Shown here: positions 33,765 through 42,410 of the stretch, in pieces | Numbering within the stretch: the first letter of the stretch is position 1 | How the letters are laid out: each line of letters starts with the position of its first letter | Source of the DNA: an uncultured Chloroflexota bacterium | GTDB lineage: Bacteria; Chloroflexota; Anaerolineae; Aggregatilineales; Phototrophicaceae | Length of the DNA stretch: 64,000 bases | Reading direction: 5' to 3' | NCBI GenBank assembly: GCA_937974245.1 | Contig: CALJKV010000110.1 | Span: 248,001 to 312,000 of the forward strand | The notes under the pieces: generated by a model | The model's database searches: none | What the model was told of the DNA's origin: nothing | Seen by the model: only the letters and a program-made list of their open reading frames with translations | Translations under genes and position numbers: made by a program

Positions 33765-35633
33765 ATGTCCGGGTATCCTGTTCACCGACCTCAACCCCAG
33801 CCAATCCCGCAGCCTGGTCTCAATACCTGGTTGATTCGGATGTTAGTTTTGTCTATCAGCGGCGCGGTGCTGCTGGTATTGGCGTTAGGCGCGTTCCTGA
33901 CGGCCTTCGAGATGCGCTACACCGAACGTATCGTGCCGGGTATCGCCGCTTATGGTGTTGACCTTGGTGGCATGACTCGTGCCGAAGCTGAACAGGCGCT
34001 CGCGAGTCATTTCACCTACGATAAGGAAGCCATTTTCACGTTTCGTTATGGAGATCGCTTCTGGCAGATGACCGCCGGTGACCTGGGTGTATCTTTTGAT
34101 GTGCGGGCCACTGTTGAAGAAGCCTTTGCCTATGGTCATGAGGGCAGCGTCCTGGAGGATGTCGTGCAGCAGGCCAGCGCCTGGTTCAACGGGCGCAGTA
34201 TCGCGCCAGTTGTGCAGTATGACCAGCAAATCGCGGCGGACAAGCTGGCAGAAATCGCCCAGGAGATCAATCAGGCCGCCGTCAACGCGAGTTTGACGGT
34301 ATCTGGTACGACTGTTTCGACTACGCCGGGTGTGACCGGGCGGCGGTTGGACATCATGGCGACCCTGAACCAACTGGATACGATTATCTTGCAGTTGAAT
34401 ACTGGCGCGGAGATCCCGTTGGTCGTGAACGAATGGCCGTCGCTGGTGTGGGGTGAGGAAGAAGCGGCTGCTCAGATTCGCACCGCGCTCTCCGGCCCAG
34501 TCACGCTCATCGCCCAAGACCAGGCGGGCAACCAGCTTGGCCCCTGGACGGCCACCGTAGACCAGATTGCCGCTGTGCTGGCGATTAACCTGGCAGACCA
34601 GGGAGACGGAACGCTGCGTTATACTGTGGACATTAATGCTGATGCGTTCCAGGCCTATCTGGAAATGTTAGCCCCTGGCCTGATTATGCTGCCGCGCGAC
34701 GCCCGTTTTCATTTTAATGAAGATACACGCCAGATTGAGGTCATCCAGCATAGCGCCAACGGGCGTGAACTGGATGTGACCGAAACACTCAATCAAATGA
34801 AAGCCGGTATCTTGCGGACGACTGATCGGGTTGTGCCGATGGTTTTCGCTTACACGCTGCCGCAGTACCATGACAACTCCTCGGCTGCCGAACTGGGAAT
34901 CACCCAGCTTGTAGCCGAGACTACCACCTATTACACCGGCTCAACGTTGAATCGGCGCACCAATATCGCAGTAGCGGCTGCTAAGTTTGACGGTATCATC
35001 ATCGGTCCTGGCGAGGAATTCTCATTCAACCACCTGTTGGGGGATATCAGCCTGGAAAATGAGTTTGTCGAAGGCAAGATTATCTTTGGCGGCCAGACTG
35101 TGACCGGTGTTGGCGGCGGCGTGTGTCAGGTCAGTACCACCGCGTTCCGGGCTGCGCTGCTGGCTGGTTTCCCGATCATTGAACGTAATTCACATGGCTA
35201 CCGGGTGGGCTATTACGAAATCAACAGCCAACCGGGCCTGGATGCTGCGATCTTCCAGCCTACCGCTGATTTCCGCTTTGTGAACGACACGCCCTATCAC
35301 CTGCTGATCGAAACTTCGATTTACCCGGCCAATGACTCAATACAGTTCCGTTTTTACAGCACCAATCCGGGTCGGCAGGTGGTCATGGAAGGGCCGATAA
35401 TCCGTAACATAACGCCGCCGCTGCCAACCCGCTACCAGGCGAACCCGGAACTACGCGGCGACCAGCAGCAGCAGATAGACTGGGCCAAAGAGGGGGCGGA
35501 TGTGTACTTTACCCGCCGCATCCTGAACGCCGGTGGGGAGCAGATCAGCGAAGAAACCATCTATACACACTATCAGGCCTGGGCGAGCATCATTGAAGTC
35601 GCGCCGGATAGCGCACTCCTGCAAAATGGGTAG
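33765..35633 (+). CDS. VanW-family cell-wall protein with peptidoglycan-binding-like domains
   Basis: A 622-residue protein with one N-terminal helix (about 24-47), then two copies of the PG_binding_4-like domain (first with GGMTRAEAEQALASHF), and the VanW domain at about 390-545, marked by RRTNIAVAAAKFDGIIIGPG, GGGVCQVSTTAF and RNSHGYRVGYYE. VanW accompanies glycopeptide-resistance genes in some firmicutes, but most copies, as here, stand alone and are general wall proteins of unknown activity. No van resistance genes are near, so resistance should not be inferred. A hairpin terminator follows. Confidence 0.88.
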   Translation: MSGYPVHRPQPQPIPQPGLNTWLIRMLVLSISGAVLLVLALGAFLTAFEMRYTERIVPGIAAYGVDLGGMTRAEAEQALASHFTYDKEAIFTFRYGDRFWQMTAGDLGVSFDVRATVEEAFAYGHEGSVLEDVVQQASAWFNGRSIAPVVQYDQQIAADKLAEIAQEINQAAVNASLTVSGTTVSTTPGVTGRRLDIMATLNQLDTIILQLNTGAEIPLVVNEWPSLVWGEEEAAAQIRTALSGPVTLIAQDQAGNQLGPWTATVDQIAAVLAINLADQGDGTLRYTVDINADAFQAYLEMLAPGLIMLPRDARFHFNEDTRQIEVIQHSANGRELDVTETLNQMKAGILRTTDRVVPMVFAYTLPQYHDNSSAAELGITQLVAETTTYYTGSTLNRRTNIAVAAAKFDGIIIGPGEEFSFNHLLGDISLENEFVEGKIIFGGQTVTGVGGGVCQVSTTAFRAALLAGFPIIERNSHGYRVGYYEINSQPGLDAAIFQPTADFRFVNDTPYHLLIETSIYPANDSIQFRFYSTNPGRQVVMEGPIIRNITPPLPTRYQANPELRGDQQQQIDWAKEGADVYFTRRILNAGGEQISEETIYTHYQAWASIIEVAPDSALLQNG

Positions 35634-35663
35634 TTGTGGCAATTACTACCATCAATAACAGTG

Positions 35664-35700
35664 ATGCGCTTCTCGGCGGTGTTTCGAGGGGCGCATTTTG
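35664..35700 (+). terminator. terminator after the VanW gene
   Basis: ATGCGCTTCTCG pairs with CGAGGGGCGCAT around a short loop, followed by TTTTG. Confidence 0.7.
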
Positions 35701-35793
35701 ATTCGGGATAATTATGGCCCAACCCCAGGATAGATGAATACTAAGACGGCATGTACAATCACGGGACTGTATACCTAGCCTAAGATAAAATCC

Positions 35794-37233
35794 ATGCCCT
35801 CACATAAGAACAACTACTACCTCTTGAGCCTCGGCTGTTCCAAGAACACGGTGGATTCGGAGAGTATCGCCCAGGTACTCGGCCAGAACGGGATGCACGG
35901 CACGGATGACCCCCAACGTGCCGAAGTGCTGATCGTCAATACCTGTGGCTTCATTGACAAAGCCAAACAAGAGTCGATTGATACCCTGCGCGAACTGGTT
36001 GACCTCAAACGGGGAGGGCAGATGGTGATCGCTGCCGGGTGTCTCTCGCAGCGTTACGGCGAACAACTGGTGCGTGATGTGCCGGGATTAGATGGCGTGA
36101 TCGGTACGCGCCGCTGGATGGACATTTTCGACCTGATCACCCGGCTGCGCGTGCGCAAGCATCCCGAACCGCTGTACCACCTGCCCACCGATGCCAAAGT
36201 CGTCGGACTGGATGAACGCGGCGTACTGCGTGCCAGTGTGCAGGGCGCGAGCGCCTACCTCAAAATCGCGGATGGCTGCCGCCGCCCGTGCGCGTTCTGC
36301 GCCATCCCCAAGATCAAGGGGACAGCCGTCAGCCGTCCGCTGGAATCCGTTGTGGCTGAGGCAGTGGCTTTGCAGGAACGCGGCATTAAAGAACTCATCC
36401 TGATCGCGCAGGATACCACCGACTATGGTTATGACCTGGGTATGAAAGATGGCCTGGCGCACCTGCTCGATTCGATTGTCACCGCTGCCTCCGCTATCCC
36501 CTGGATTCGGGTGATGTACGCCTATCCGGGGTACGTGACACCGCGCCTGATGGAGACGATGGCGAAGTACCCGCAGGTTCTGCCCTACCTGGATATGCCG
36601 CTGCAACACGGCCACCGTGAGACGCTCAAACGCATGAAACGCCCGGCCAAAATCGAATGGGTGTATGAAACCGTTGGCAAACTGCGTGAGACGATCCCTC
36701 ATTTAGCCGTTCGCACCACATTTATCGTCGGCTATCCCGGTGAGACCGACGTGGAGTTTGAGGCGCTGCTCCAGTTTATCCGTGATCTGCAATTTGACCG
36801 GGTAGGCGCATTCACCTACTCCTATGAAGAAGGGACTCCCAGCGCGGATTTACCCGCTCCCGTGTCGGAGGGGATCAAGCAGGAACGTTATGATCGTGTT
36901 ATGTCGTTGCAGCAGGGCATCAGTCTGGCGAAGAATCAGGCGTTTGTTGGCAAAACACTGGACATACTGGTGGAAGGACAAGGGCAAGGCGAAGATGAAG
37001 ACGGCACCCCAGTCGAAGGCATCATCAGTGTTGGTCGCAGCTACCGCGATGCGCCGGAGATTGATGGTTATGTCCTGGTAGAAGGTGAACTGCCTGCCGG
37101 TGAGATTCTCCCGGTGCGTATCACCGGCGCGACAGCCTATGATCTGATTGCCACTGTGGATACCGCCCCGCCGGTCATTATTCGACCGGGACAAATTATC
37201 ACTGAAGGGATGATTGACCTCGACACGCACTGA
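35794..37233 (+). CDS. rimO: ribosomal protein S12 (Asp) methylthiotransferase RimO
   Basis: Adds a methylthio group to the conserved Asp of ribosomal protein S12, using radical SAM chemistry. The 479-residue protein has the N-terminal MTTase domain with cysteines in LGCSKNTVDSE, NTCGFID and AAGCLSQRY for the auxiliary cluster, the radical SAM motif CRRPCAFCAIP, the sequence DMPLQHG, and a C-terminal TRAM domain. The S12-type phrase ISVGRSYRDAPEIDGYV agrees with RimO rather than MiaB. It lies near rpsB but on its own transcript. Confidence 0.94.
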   Translation: MPSHKNNYYLLSLGCSKNTVDSESIAQVLGQNGMHGTDDPQRAEVLIVNTCGFIDKAKQESIDTLRELVDLKRGGQMVIAAGCLSQRYGEQLVRDVPGLDGVIGTRRWMDIFDLITRLRVRKHPEPLYHLPTDAKVVGLDERGVLRASVQGASAYLKIADGCRRPCAFCAIPKIKGTAVSRPLESVVAEAVALQERGIKELILIAQDTTDYGYDLGMKDGLAHLLDSIVTAASAIPWIRVMYAYPGYVTPRLMETMAKYPQVLPYLDMPLQHGHRETLKRMKRPAKIEWVYETVGKLRETIPHLAVRTTFIVGYPGETDVEFEALLQFIRDLQFDRVGAFTYSYEEGTPSADLPAPVSEGIKQERYDRVMSLQQGISLAKNQAFVGKTLDILVEGQGQGEDEDGTPVEGIISVGRSYRDAPEIDGYVLVEGELPAGEILPVRITGATAYDLIATVDTAPPVIIRPGQIITEGMIDLDTH

Positions 37234-37591
37234 ACCGAAATGGGACTATAACGATGGTATCTGCTCGCCTGTTTGTCGCCGCATGATACAAAGAAGAATC
37301 GGGTTGTTATGCTGAGAAGTGATGTGGGGTACCTGCTTTTCGGTTTGTCTATGCGTCACCCACATAGGGATGCGATAGGGGGATGGCTGCCCCATTTTGC
37401 TCATCTTGCCAATCTGTAAGCCCGTACCTTGAACACGCCAGAAGCCTATGCTACAATTTTCCCCGGCTTGCGGTTACGCAGCCAAATCTCACACGCCTGG
37501 ACTCGGTTGCGTGTTGTCTCGCATCAGGCGGGATTGCAGCCCTGAGGTTGAAAGGCGTGATTGTTCAAACACGCATTGAGGAGAGTAAAGA
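37234..37591 (+). other. intergenic region with the rpsB promoter and leader
   Basis: This 358-base gap carries inverted repeats after rimO (ATGTGGGT... and ...ACCCACAT at about 37321-37373) that may end its transcript, the rpsB promoter at 37429, and a leader of about 130 bases before rpsB. The leader can form several stems, for example around GGCTTGCGGTTACGCAGCC. Many bacterial rpsB leaders are bound by S2 as feedback control; I cannot confirm a known leader motif by eye. Confidence 0.6.
37429..37457 (+). promoter_or_regulatory. sigma-70 promoter of rpsB
   Basis: TTGAAC, 17 bases, TACAAT with a TGC extension just before the -10. It is a strong match in the right place. Confidence 0.75.
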
Positions 37592-38449
37592 ATGTCTTCC
37601 CCTGTTTCAATGAAGGCGTTATTAGAGACGGGTGTTCACTTCGGCCATCGTACGCCCAAGTGGAATCCCAAAATGGCGCCGTTTATCTTTTCTGAACGTA
37701 ACGGCATCCACATCATTGACCTCCAGCAAACATTGGTCAATCTCAACCATTTTTATGATATGGTGCGCGATCTCTCCCAGAACGGTGGGACCGTGTTGTT
37801 TGTGGGTACCAAGCGGCAAGCCCAGGAAGCGATTGCGCAGGAATCCGCCCGCTGCGGTATGCCCTATGTCAACCACCGCTGGCTGGGTGGAACATTAACC
37901 AACTGGAAGACGATCCGCGAACGGATTGATACGCTTAAGAAGCTCGAAAAACGCCGTGATGCCGGGGAATTTGACCTGCTCACCAAAAAAGAAGCACTGA
38001 TGCTGACGCGCAAGATTGAGAAATTGCAACTGCGCCTGGGTGGTATTCGTGACATGAAGCGGCTGCCGGATGTGATCCTGATTGTGGATACTGAGCGCGA
38101 GCGGACGGCTGTCAAAGAAGCCAACATCCTTCGTATCCCGGTTATGGCTCTGGCGGATACCAACAGCGACCCCGACGTGATTGACTACATTATCCCGGCT
38201 AATGATGATGCGGTGCGGGCTGTCCGGCTGCTGCTGGCGACATTTGCCGATGCCGTCATTGAGGGTCGGGCGATGCGTGAATCGGATCAATCCGAAGAGG
38301 GCGAAGGCTTTGTCGAGGAAGTGCGTTACTACGACTACGACGAAGAAGCTGAGGACGATGAACAGTATCTGGGTGAATCGACCCTGGCGAAACTGCGGGA
38401 TACCAAACTCTTCCCCGATGGGGAGGATGACGAGGACGAAGACGAATAG
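37592..38449 (+). CDS. rpsB: 30S ribosomal protein S2, with long acidic C-terminal tail
   Basis: S2 of the small ribosomal subunit, 285 residues. Core motifs are GVHFGHRTPKWNPKM, YVNHRWLGGTLTNW and ADTNSDPDVIDYIIPANDDA. After the core (about residue 225) there is a tail of about 60 residues with many Asp/Glu and Tyr, ending GEDDEDEDE; some actinobacteria and chloroflexi have such tails. A GAGGAGAG site precedes the ATG. It heads the rpsB-tsf-pyrH cluster and is preceded by a strong promoter. Confidence 0.97.
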   Translation: MSSPVSMKALLETGVHFGHRTPKWNPKMAPFIFSERNGIHIIDLQQTLVNLNHFYDMVRDLSQNGGTVLFVGTKRQAQEAIAQESARCGMPYVNHRWLGGTLTNWKTIRERIDTLKKLEKRRDAGEFDLLTKKEALMLTRKIEKLQLRLGGIRDMKRLPDVILIVDTERERTAVKEANILRIPVMALADTNSDPDVIDYIIPANDDAVRAVRLLLATFADAVIEGRAMRESDQSEEGEGFVEEVRYYDYDEEAEDDEQYLGESTLAKLRDTKLFPDGEDDEDEDE

Positions 38450-38460
38450 TGAAAGCCGAA

Positions 38461-38486
38461 ACAAGGGGTGACCTCAAGCCCCTTGT
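38461..38486. repeat. hairpin between rpsB and tsf
   Basis: ACAAGGGG and CCCCTTGT are perfect 8-base arms around a ten-base loop, without a T run. It may be an attenuator or a processing site that lowers tsf expression relative to rpsB. Confidence 0.5.
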
Positions 38487-38534
38487 CTATACCATGATCT
38501 GGCAAGCTAAACAGGAGTATCAGGACAAGCACGT

Positions 38535-39161
38535 ATGGAAATTACAGCGAAGATGGTGAAAGACCTGCGGGAAGCAACCGGGGCCGGCCCGTTGGACTGC
38601 AAAAAGGCACTGGAAAGTACCAGCGGCGATATGGAAAAAGCCGTGGATTTTCTTCGGGAAAAAGGCTTGGCGCGGGCTGCCAAGAAACTCGGTGCCGGGC
38701 GCACTATGAACGAGGGCGTCATTCAAGTGTATGCCCACCACAACAGCCGCCTGGGTGTATTGGTTGAAGTTAACTGTGAAACAGACTTCGTTGCCAAGAC
38801 CGATCAGTTCCAGCAGTTTGCCCACGATGTATCCTTGCATATCGCGAATCTTGCCCCGGAATACATTAACCGGGAAGACGTGCCGGAAGCTGTGGTGCAG
38901 GCCGAACGCGAAATTCAGCGCCGCCGTGCCATTGAAGAAGGCAAGCCGGAAAACATCGCTGAGAAGGTGGCCGAAGGTCGTATGGAGAAATTCTTTGAGG
39001 AAATCGTGTTGATGGAACAACACTTCATCAAGGATGACGATAAGACCATTGCGCAGCTTCTGTCAGAGACGGTGGCCGGGGTTGGCGAGAGTATTCAGAT
39101 ACGCAGATTTGCCCGCTTCGCGCTGGGTGAAGATACCGGTAATGGGTCGGTTGAAGCCTAA
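38535..39161 (+). CDS. tsf: translation elongation factor Ts, short form
   Basis: Exchanges GDP for GTP on EF-Tu. The 208-residue length matches the short form seen in Thermus and cyanobacteria, compared with about 280 in E. coli. The N-terminal UBA-like helix bundle reads KDLREATGAGPLDCKKALE; the conserved core has CETDFVAKTDQF. It lacks the second core subdomain but is not truncated: the tail SETVAGVGESIQIRRFARFALG is the normal end. A terminator follows, separating it from pyrH. Confidence 0.96.
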   Translation: MEITAKMVKDLREATGAGPLDCKKALESTSGDMEKAVDFLREKGLARAAKKLGAGRTMNEGVIQVYAHHNSRLGVLVEVNCETDFVAKTDQFQQFAHDVSLHIANLAPEYINREDVPEAVVQAEREIQRRRAIEEGKPENIAEKVAEGRMEKFFEEIVLMEQHFIKDDDKTIAQLLSETVAGVGESIQIRRFARFALGEDTGNGSVEA

Positions 39162-39185
39162 GTTACACGGCCTCGCCTATCTCGT

Positions 39186-39250
39186 GGGGAAGTATCCCCG
39201 TTTTAGCCATTCAAATTCGAGAGGATTAGCTCAGCTAGTCCTCTTTTTTT
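39186..39250 (+). terminator. tandem hairpins and terminator between tsf and pyrH
   Basis: GGGGAAGTATCCCC with GTTTT (39186-39207), then AGAGGATTAGC-TCA-GCTAGTCCTCT and seven Ts (39220-39250). The second is a classic Rho-independent terminator. Confidence 0.85.
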
Positions 39251-39282
39251 GACCATAAAGCGAGCCTACTGGAGGAACAGAC

Positions 39283-40011
39283 ATGACAAGTGATGGCAGA
39301 ACCGCAGCATATAAGCGTATCGTATTGAAACTCAGTGGGGAAGCGCTGGCCGGGCCGCAGGGCTTCGGTATTGATCCTGATCGGGCGGAGACAATCGCCC
39401 GTAAAGTCCAGACCATCCACCAGATGGGCGTCCAGACCGCCCTGGTTATCGGCGCGGGCAACCTGTGGCGGGGCAGCACGGGTGTTAGCCGCGGGATGGA
39501 GCAAAGCACCGCCGATCACATGGGGATGATCGGGACGGTGATGAACGGCCTGGCTTTACAGGATGCACTCGAACGGATTGGTGTGGTGACACGGGTGCAA
39601 ACGGCAATTCAGATGAATGCTGTTGCTGAACCGTATATCCGACTGCGGGCGATCCGTCACCTGGAAAAAGGGCGTGTGGTAATTATTACCGGCGGGACGG
39701 GGAATCCGTTCTTCACTACTGACACCGCGGCCGCGCTGCGTGCCAAAGAAATCGGCGCGGATATCGTGATTAAGGCCACGCAGGTGAACGGTGTGTATTC
39801 CGCTGACCCGCGTAAAGACCCGAACGCGGTACGCTTCGATGAACTGACCTACCAACAGGTGCTGGAAAACCGCTATCATGTGATGGATATGACGGCTTTT
39901 ACACTCTGCCAGGAACATCAGATTCCGATCATGGTGGTGGATTTCTGGTCAGAGGATGATTTGTTTGAGGCGGTTCGTGGGAATACTGCCGTCGGGACGA
40001 TTGTACGGTAG
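39283..40011 (+). CDS. pyrH: uridylate (UMP) kinase
   Basis: Phosphorylates UMP to UDP in pyrimidine synthesis. The 242-residue bacterial hexameric type shows KLSGEALAGPQGFGID, VIGAGNLWRGS, RAIRHLEKGRVVIITGGTGNP and the C-terminal VDFW. GGAGGAACAG lies before the ATG. Its usual partner frr (ribosome recycling factor) does not follow; instead a converging membrane protein gene is next, so the cluster is broken here. Confidence 0.96.
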   Translation: MTSDGRTAAYKRIVLKLSGEALAGPQGFGIDPDRAETIARKVQTIHQMGVQTALVIGAGNLWRGSTGVSRGMEQSTADHMGMIGTVMNGLALQDALERIGVVTRVQTAIQMNAVAEPYIRLRAIRHLEKGRVVIITGGTGNPFFTTDTAAALRAKEIGADIVIKATQVNGVYSADPRKDPNAVRFDELTYQQVLENRYHVMDMTAFTLCQEHQIPIMVVDFWSEDDLFEAVRGNTAVGTIVR

Positions 40012-40045
40012 GGCGGGTTTTGTAGATACCGTCCTGGCTATTTTC

Positions 40046-40074
40046 GGCGGGCGGCCACGCCGGGCCGCCCCTAC
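40046..40074. repeat. GC-rich inverted repeat ending CCCCTAC
   Basis: GGGCGGCC pairs with GGCCGCCC near the end of pyrH, with the CTAC end shared with other copies. It lies between converging genes. Confidence 0.55.
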
Positions 40075-40112
40075 ATTCAACGTACTAGCTGTCCTAGTTG
40101 GCGTTCGGGCGG

Positions 40113-40613
40113 TCATGCCGGATGTGGAGTCGGGCTGTCGTCAACAACCGAGCGGGTATAGCGCCATCCGTTCCAGGCATTATAGCGCCATCCGTTCCAG
40201 GCATTCACAACACCTGCGATGAGTGCGGGGATAGCATTGAACCCAAGAGATGTTCTTCCAAAAAACATGAACATTCCCACTAACACTGGCAAAAAAGATG
40301 CCAGGCCGCTCAGAATAGCAATCACCCAATAATTCATCCGCTTGTCTGATGATCGGTAGACGGAATGAAGCAAGAAACCAACCACGATGCCACTGCCCAC
40401 CCCACCAGCCAGCCCTGCCAGAATACCGAACATCAAGCCAAACAATGCCCCTGGAGGCAAAGCACAAATTAATGCGACGCCCATTTCTGCATCAGAAGGT
40501 TCCCCGATCAGGATACGGGCGGCTACCATCCCAAACAATGCGCCACTGATCGCCGCAACATAGATACAACGAAAGGTGATCTGTGCTGCTGCGTCGGAGA
40601 TTGCCTTCACCAT
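40113..40613 (-). CDS. hypothetical polytopic membrane protein with an internal 8-residue duplication
   Basis: A 166-residue protein with four hydrophobic, Gly-rich helices that I do not recognise. The C-terminal region contains NAWNGWRY twice in a row, from an exact 24-base tandem duplication (40157-40204). The N-terminus MVKAISDAAAQITFRCIYVAA fits a start just before the first helix. It converges on pyrH across a GC-rich repeat. Possibly a small transport or glycine-zipper-like protein, but no family signature is certain. Confidence 0.65.
   Translation of the reverse strand: MVKAISDAAAQITFRCIYVAAISGALFGMVAARILIGEPSDAEMGVALICALPPGALFGLMFGILAGLAGGVGSGIVVGFLLHSVYRSSDKRMNYWVIAILSGLASFLPVLVGMFMFFGRTSLGFNAIPALIAGVVNAWNGWRYNAWNGWRYTRSVVDDSPTPHPA
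40157..40204. repeat. exact 24-base tandem duplication inside the membrane protein gene
   Basis: The unit TATAGCGCCATCCGTTCCAG plus GCAT occurs twice in direct succession and keeps the frame, doubling NAWNGWRY. Exactness suggests a recent event. Confidence 0.8.
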
Positions 40614-41027
40614 CCTTCACCTCCGAAAACAATTATCATGAACTCTCCTCGGAACTCTTAAGGGCGTGTCTTGTACCATTCGTGACGGGTGTTTTGCAAC
40701 AGTATAAGCCGTTCTCGCCGCAAAATGACTCATAAAATGTGGTTCGGGTCAAGTCATCACGGGAAAAAGTGGGGTGTTTTTGCCGCAATACGGATTTTCG
40801 CGGCAATTGCTTCGATTGCTGCAAGGGTAGTTGTCCGTCGTCAGTTTTCTGTGGTCAGTTCTTTGGCTCGATAGCTGGTTCGCTTCATAGTCGGATAGCT
40901 CCCGGAAAGTGGATGGTGTGTTGCGGGCGGGCTGTAGCACGCCCTTACTGTCATGAGCATAGCACGAAACGGGTCGCAAGTGGTGAGTTTATGTTCAAAC
41001 ATTTGTTCAGATATGAAGTTAAACGGC
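40614..41027. other. intergenic region of 414 bases with small inverted repeats
   Basis: No convincing gene. It holds TTGCCGC/GCGGCAA (about 40779-40807), a CAGTTTTCTGTGGTCAGTT direct-repeat-like stretch (about 40847-40864), and a GGGCGGGCTGTAGCACGCCC hairpin (about 40927-40947). These look like decayed repeat elements. Promoter for the membrane protein may lie at the left end. Confidence 0.5.
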
Positions 41028-42212
41028 CTACCCAGGAATCACGTAATCACTCAGGGCGGCGGACATCAGCGCGACGCCCAGCGGTAACGAATCCTCATCA
41101 ATATCAAAGCGCGGGTGATGATGGCCGTAAGTGATCCCGCGCTCTTTATTGGCCGCACCCACGAAGAAAAACATGCCGGGGATTTCATCCATTAAATAGG
41201 ACATATCTTCCGAAGCCATTGTTCGAGCATTCGTATCCAGTCGTGCTGAGTCCACGACGCGGGTAAATGCTTTGCGCAACCGCGCGGTGACGATCGGATG
41301 ATTCACCACCGGGATGGTCAGGTGGCGAATGGTCACTTCCGCCTCGCAGCCCACTGATGCCGATACCGCATGAGCGACTTCGCGGATATGCTGTTCGAGC
41401 ATTTCACTGGTATAGGCATTGAAGCTGCGGAATGTCCCCCGGATTTCGACATCTTCCGGGATGATGTTAAAGGCGTGACTGCTGGTTTTAACACCTGTGA
41501 TTGAAAGCACGACTGCGCCGGTCATCGCGTCCATTTTGCGCCCGACAATCGTGTGCAGCGCGGAGATAAGCTGGCCTGTAGCGGAAACGGGGTCAATGGT
41601 GGTATAGGGCAGGGCGGCGTGACCGCCTTTCCCCCGGATAACGATATTGAAAATAGACGACCCGGACATTACCGCGCCTTCAGCTACGCCGACAGTGCCA
41701 GTTGCCAGCGGTGTCCACAGGTGCAGCCCCAGGCTGACATCCGGTTCGGGGTCATCCAGCACGCCATCTTTAATCATCGCCAACGCGCCACCCGCGCCTT
41801 CCTCGCCCGGCTGGAAAACGAACTTGATGCGTCCCGCCATTTTTTCGCGGTACTTGCTCATGATCTTCGCCACACCCAGGGCGATAGCCACATGCCCATC
41901 ATGGCCGCAGGCGTGCATCTTGCCGGGCAAGGTAGATTTATAATCGGTGTCGTTTTCTTCCTGGATGGGCAGGGCGTCCATATCCGCCCGGTACAGCACC
42001 GTCGGTCCTTCGGTATCGCCTTCCAGCATGGCGACCACGCCGGTTTTACCGACTCCGGTCTGCACTTCTATGCCGAGCCGGTTGAGTTCCTCCGCGACAA
42101 TCCCCGACGTGCGAATTTCTTCAAAAGCTAATTCCGGGTGGCGGTGTAAATCGCGCCTGCGAGCAAGCAACTCCCCGCGCAGGCATTCTGCTTCAGCTTT
42201 GAAGTCTATCAT
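41028..42212 (-). CDS. M20-family amidohydrolase (N-acyl amino acid hydrolase/IAA-amino acid hydrolase-like)
   Basis: A 394-residue metal-dependent amidohydrolase that releases an amino acid from an acyl or amide conjugate. Family motifs are RRRDLHRHPELAFEE, the metal-site ACGHDGHVAI, FQPGEEGAGGA, GLHLWTP and the C-terminal ASEDMSYLMDEIPGMFFFVG. The start at 42210-42212 (MIDFKAEAE) is where the family normally begins; upstream codons look like non-coding sequence. It is divergent from the DNA methyltransferase across 198 bases. The exact substrate is unknown. Confidence 0.9.
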   Translation of the reverse strand: MIDFKAEAECLRGELLARRRDLHRHPELAFEEIRTSGIVAEELNRLGIEVQTGVGKTGVVAMLEGDTEGPTVLYRADMDALPIQEENDTDYKSTLPGKMHACGHDGHVAIALGVAKIMSKYREKMAGRIKFVFQPGEEGAGGALAMIKDGVLDDPEPDVSLGLHLWTPLATGTVGVAEGAVMSGSSIFNIVIRGKGGHAALPYTTIDPVSATGQLISALHTIVGRKMDAMTGAVVLSITGVKTSSHAFNIIPEDVEIRGTFRSFNAYTSEMLEQHIREVAHAVSASVGCEAEVTIRHLTIPVVNHPIVTARLRKAFTRVVDSARLDTNARTMASEDMSYLMDEIPGMFFFVGAANKERGITYGHHHPRFDIDEDSLPLGVALMSAALSDYVIPG

Positions 42213-42410
42213 AATAGCGAACAGTCCCCTGGTTTCTGGTCCACAATAAAGGTCGCCCGGTTTGCCATCGCCAGGAATTGCCTGTCTGATAATAAGCACA
42301 AACCTTTTACCTACTATACGTGAGAAAGAGGGTGTCCGAATATTGAGGATTTGCGACAAAACTGAATTTTATGTGATTTTGTGCCATGCGGTGGTGGTAT
42401 ACTTGCCCGC

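Noticed and set aside
33765..35633. glycopeptide resistance locus (VanW)
   Set aside because: No vanA/H/X or VanRS homologues are near, and lone VanW proteins are common in non-resistant bacteria.
37457..37591. known S2-binding leader RNA in front of rpsB
   Set aside because: The leader can fold, but I cannot match it to the published motif by eye; a covariance model search would decide.
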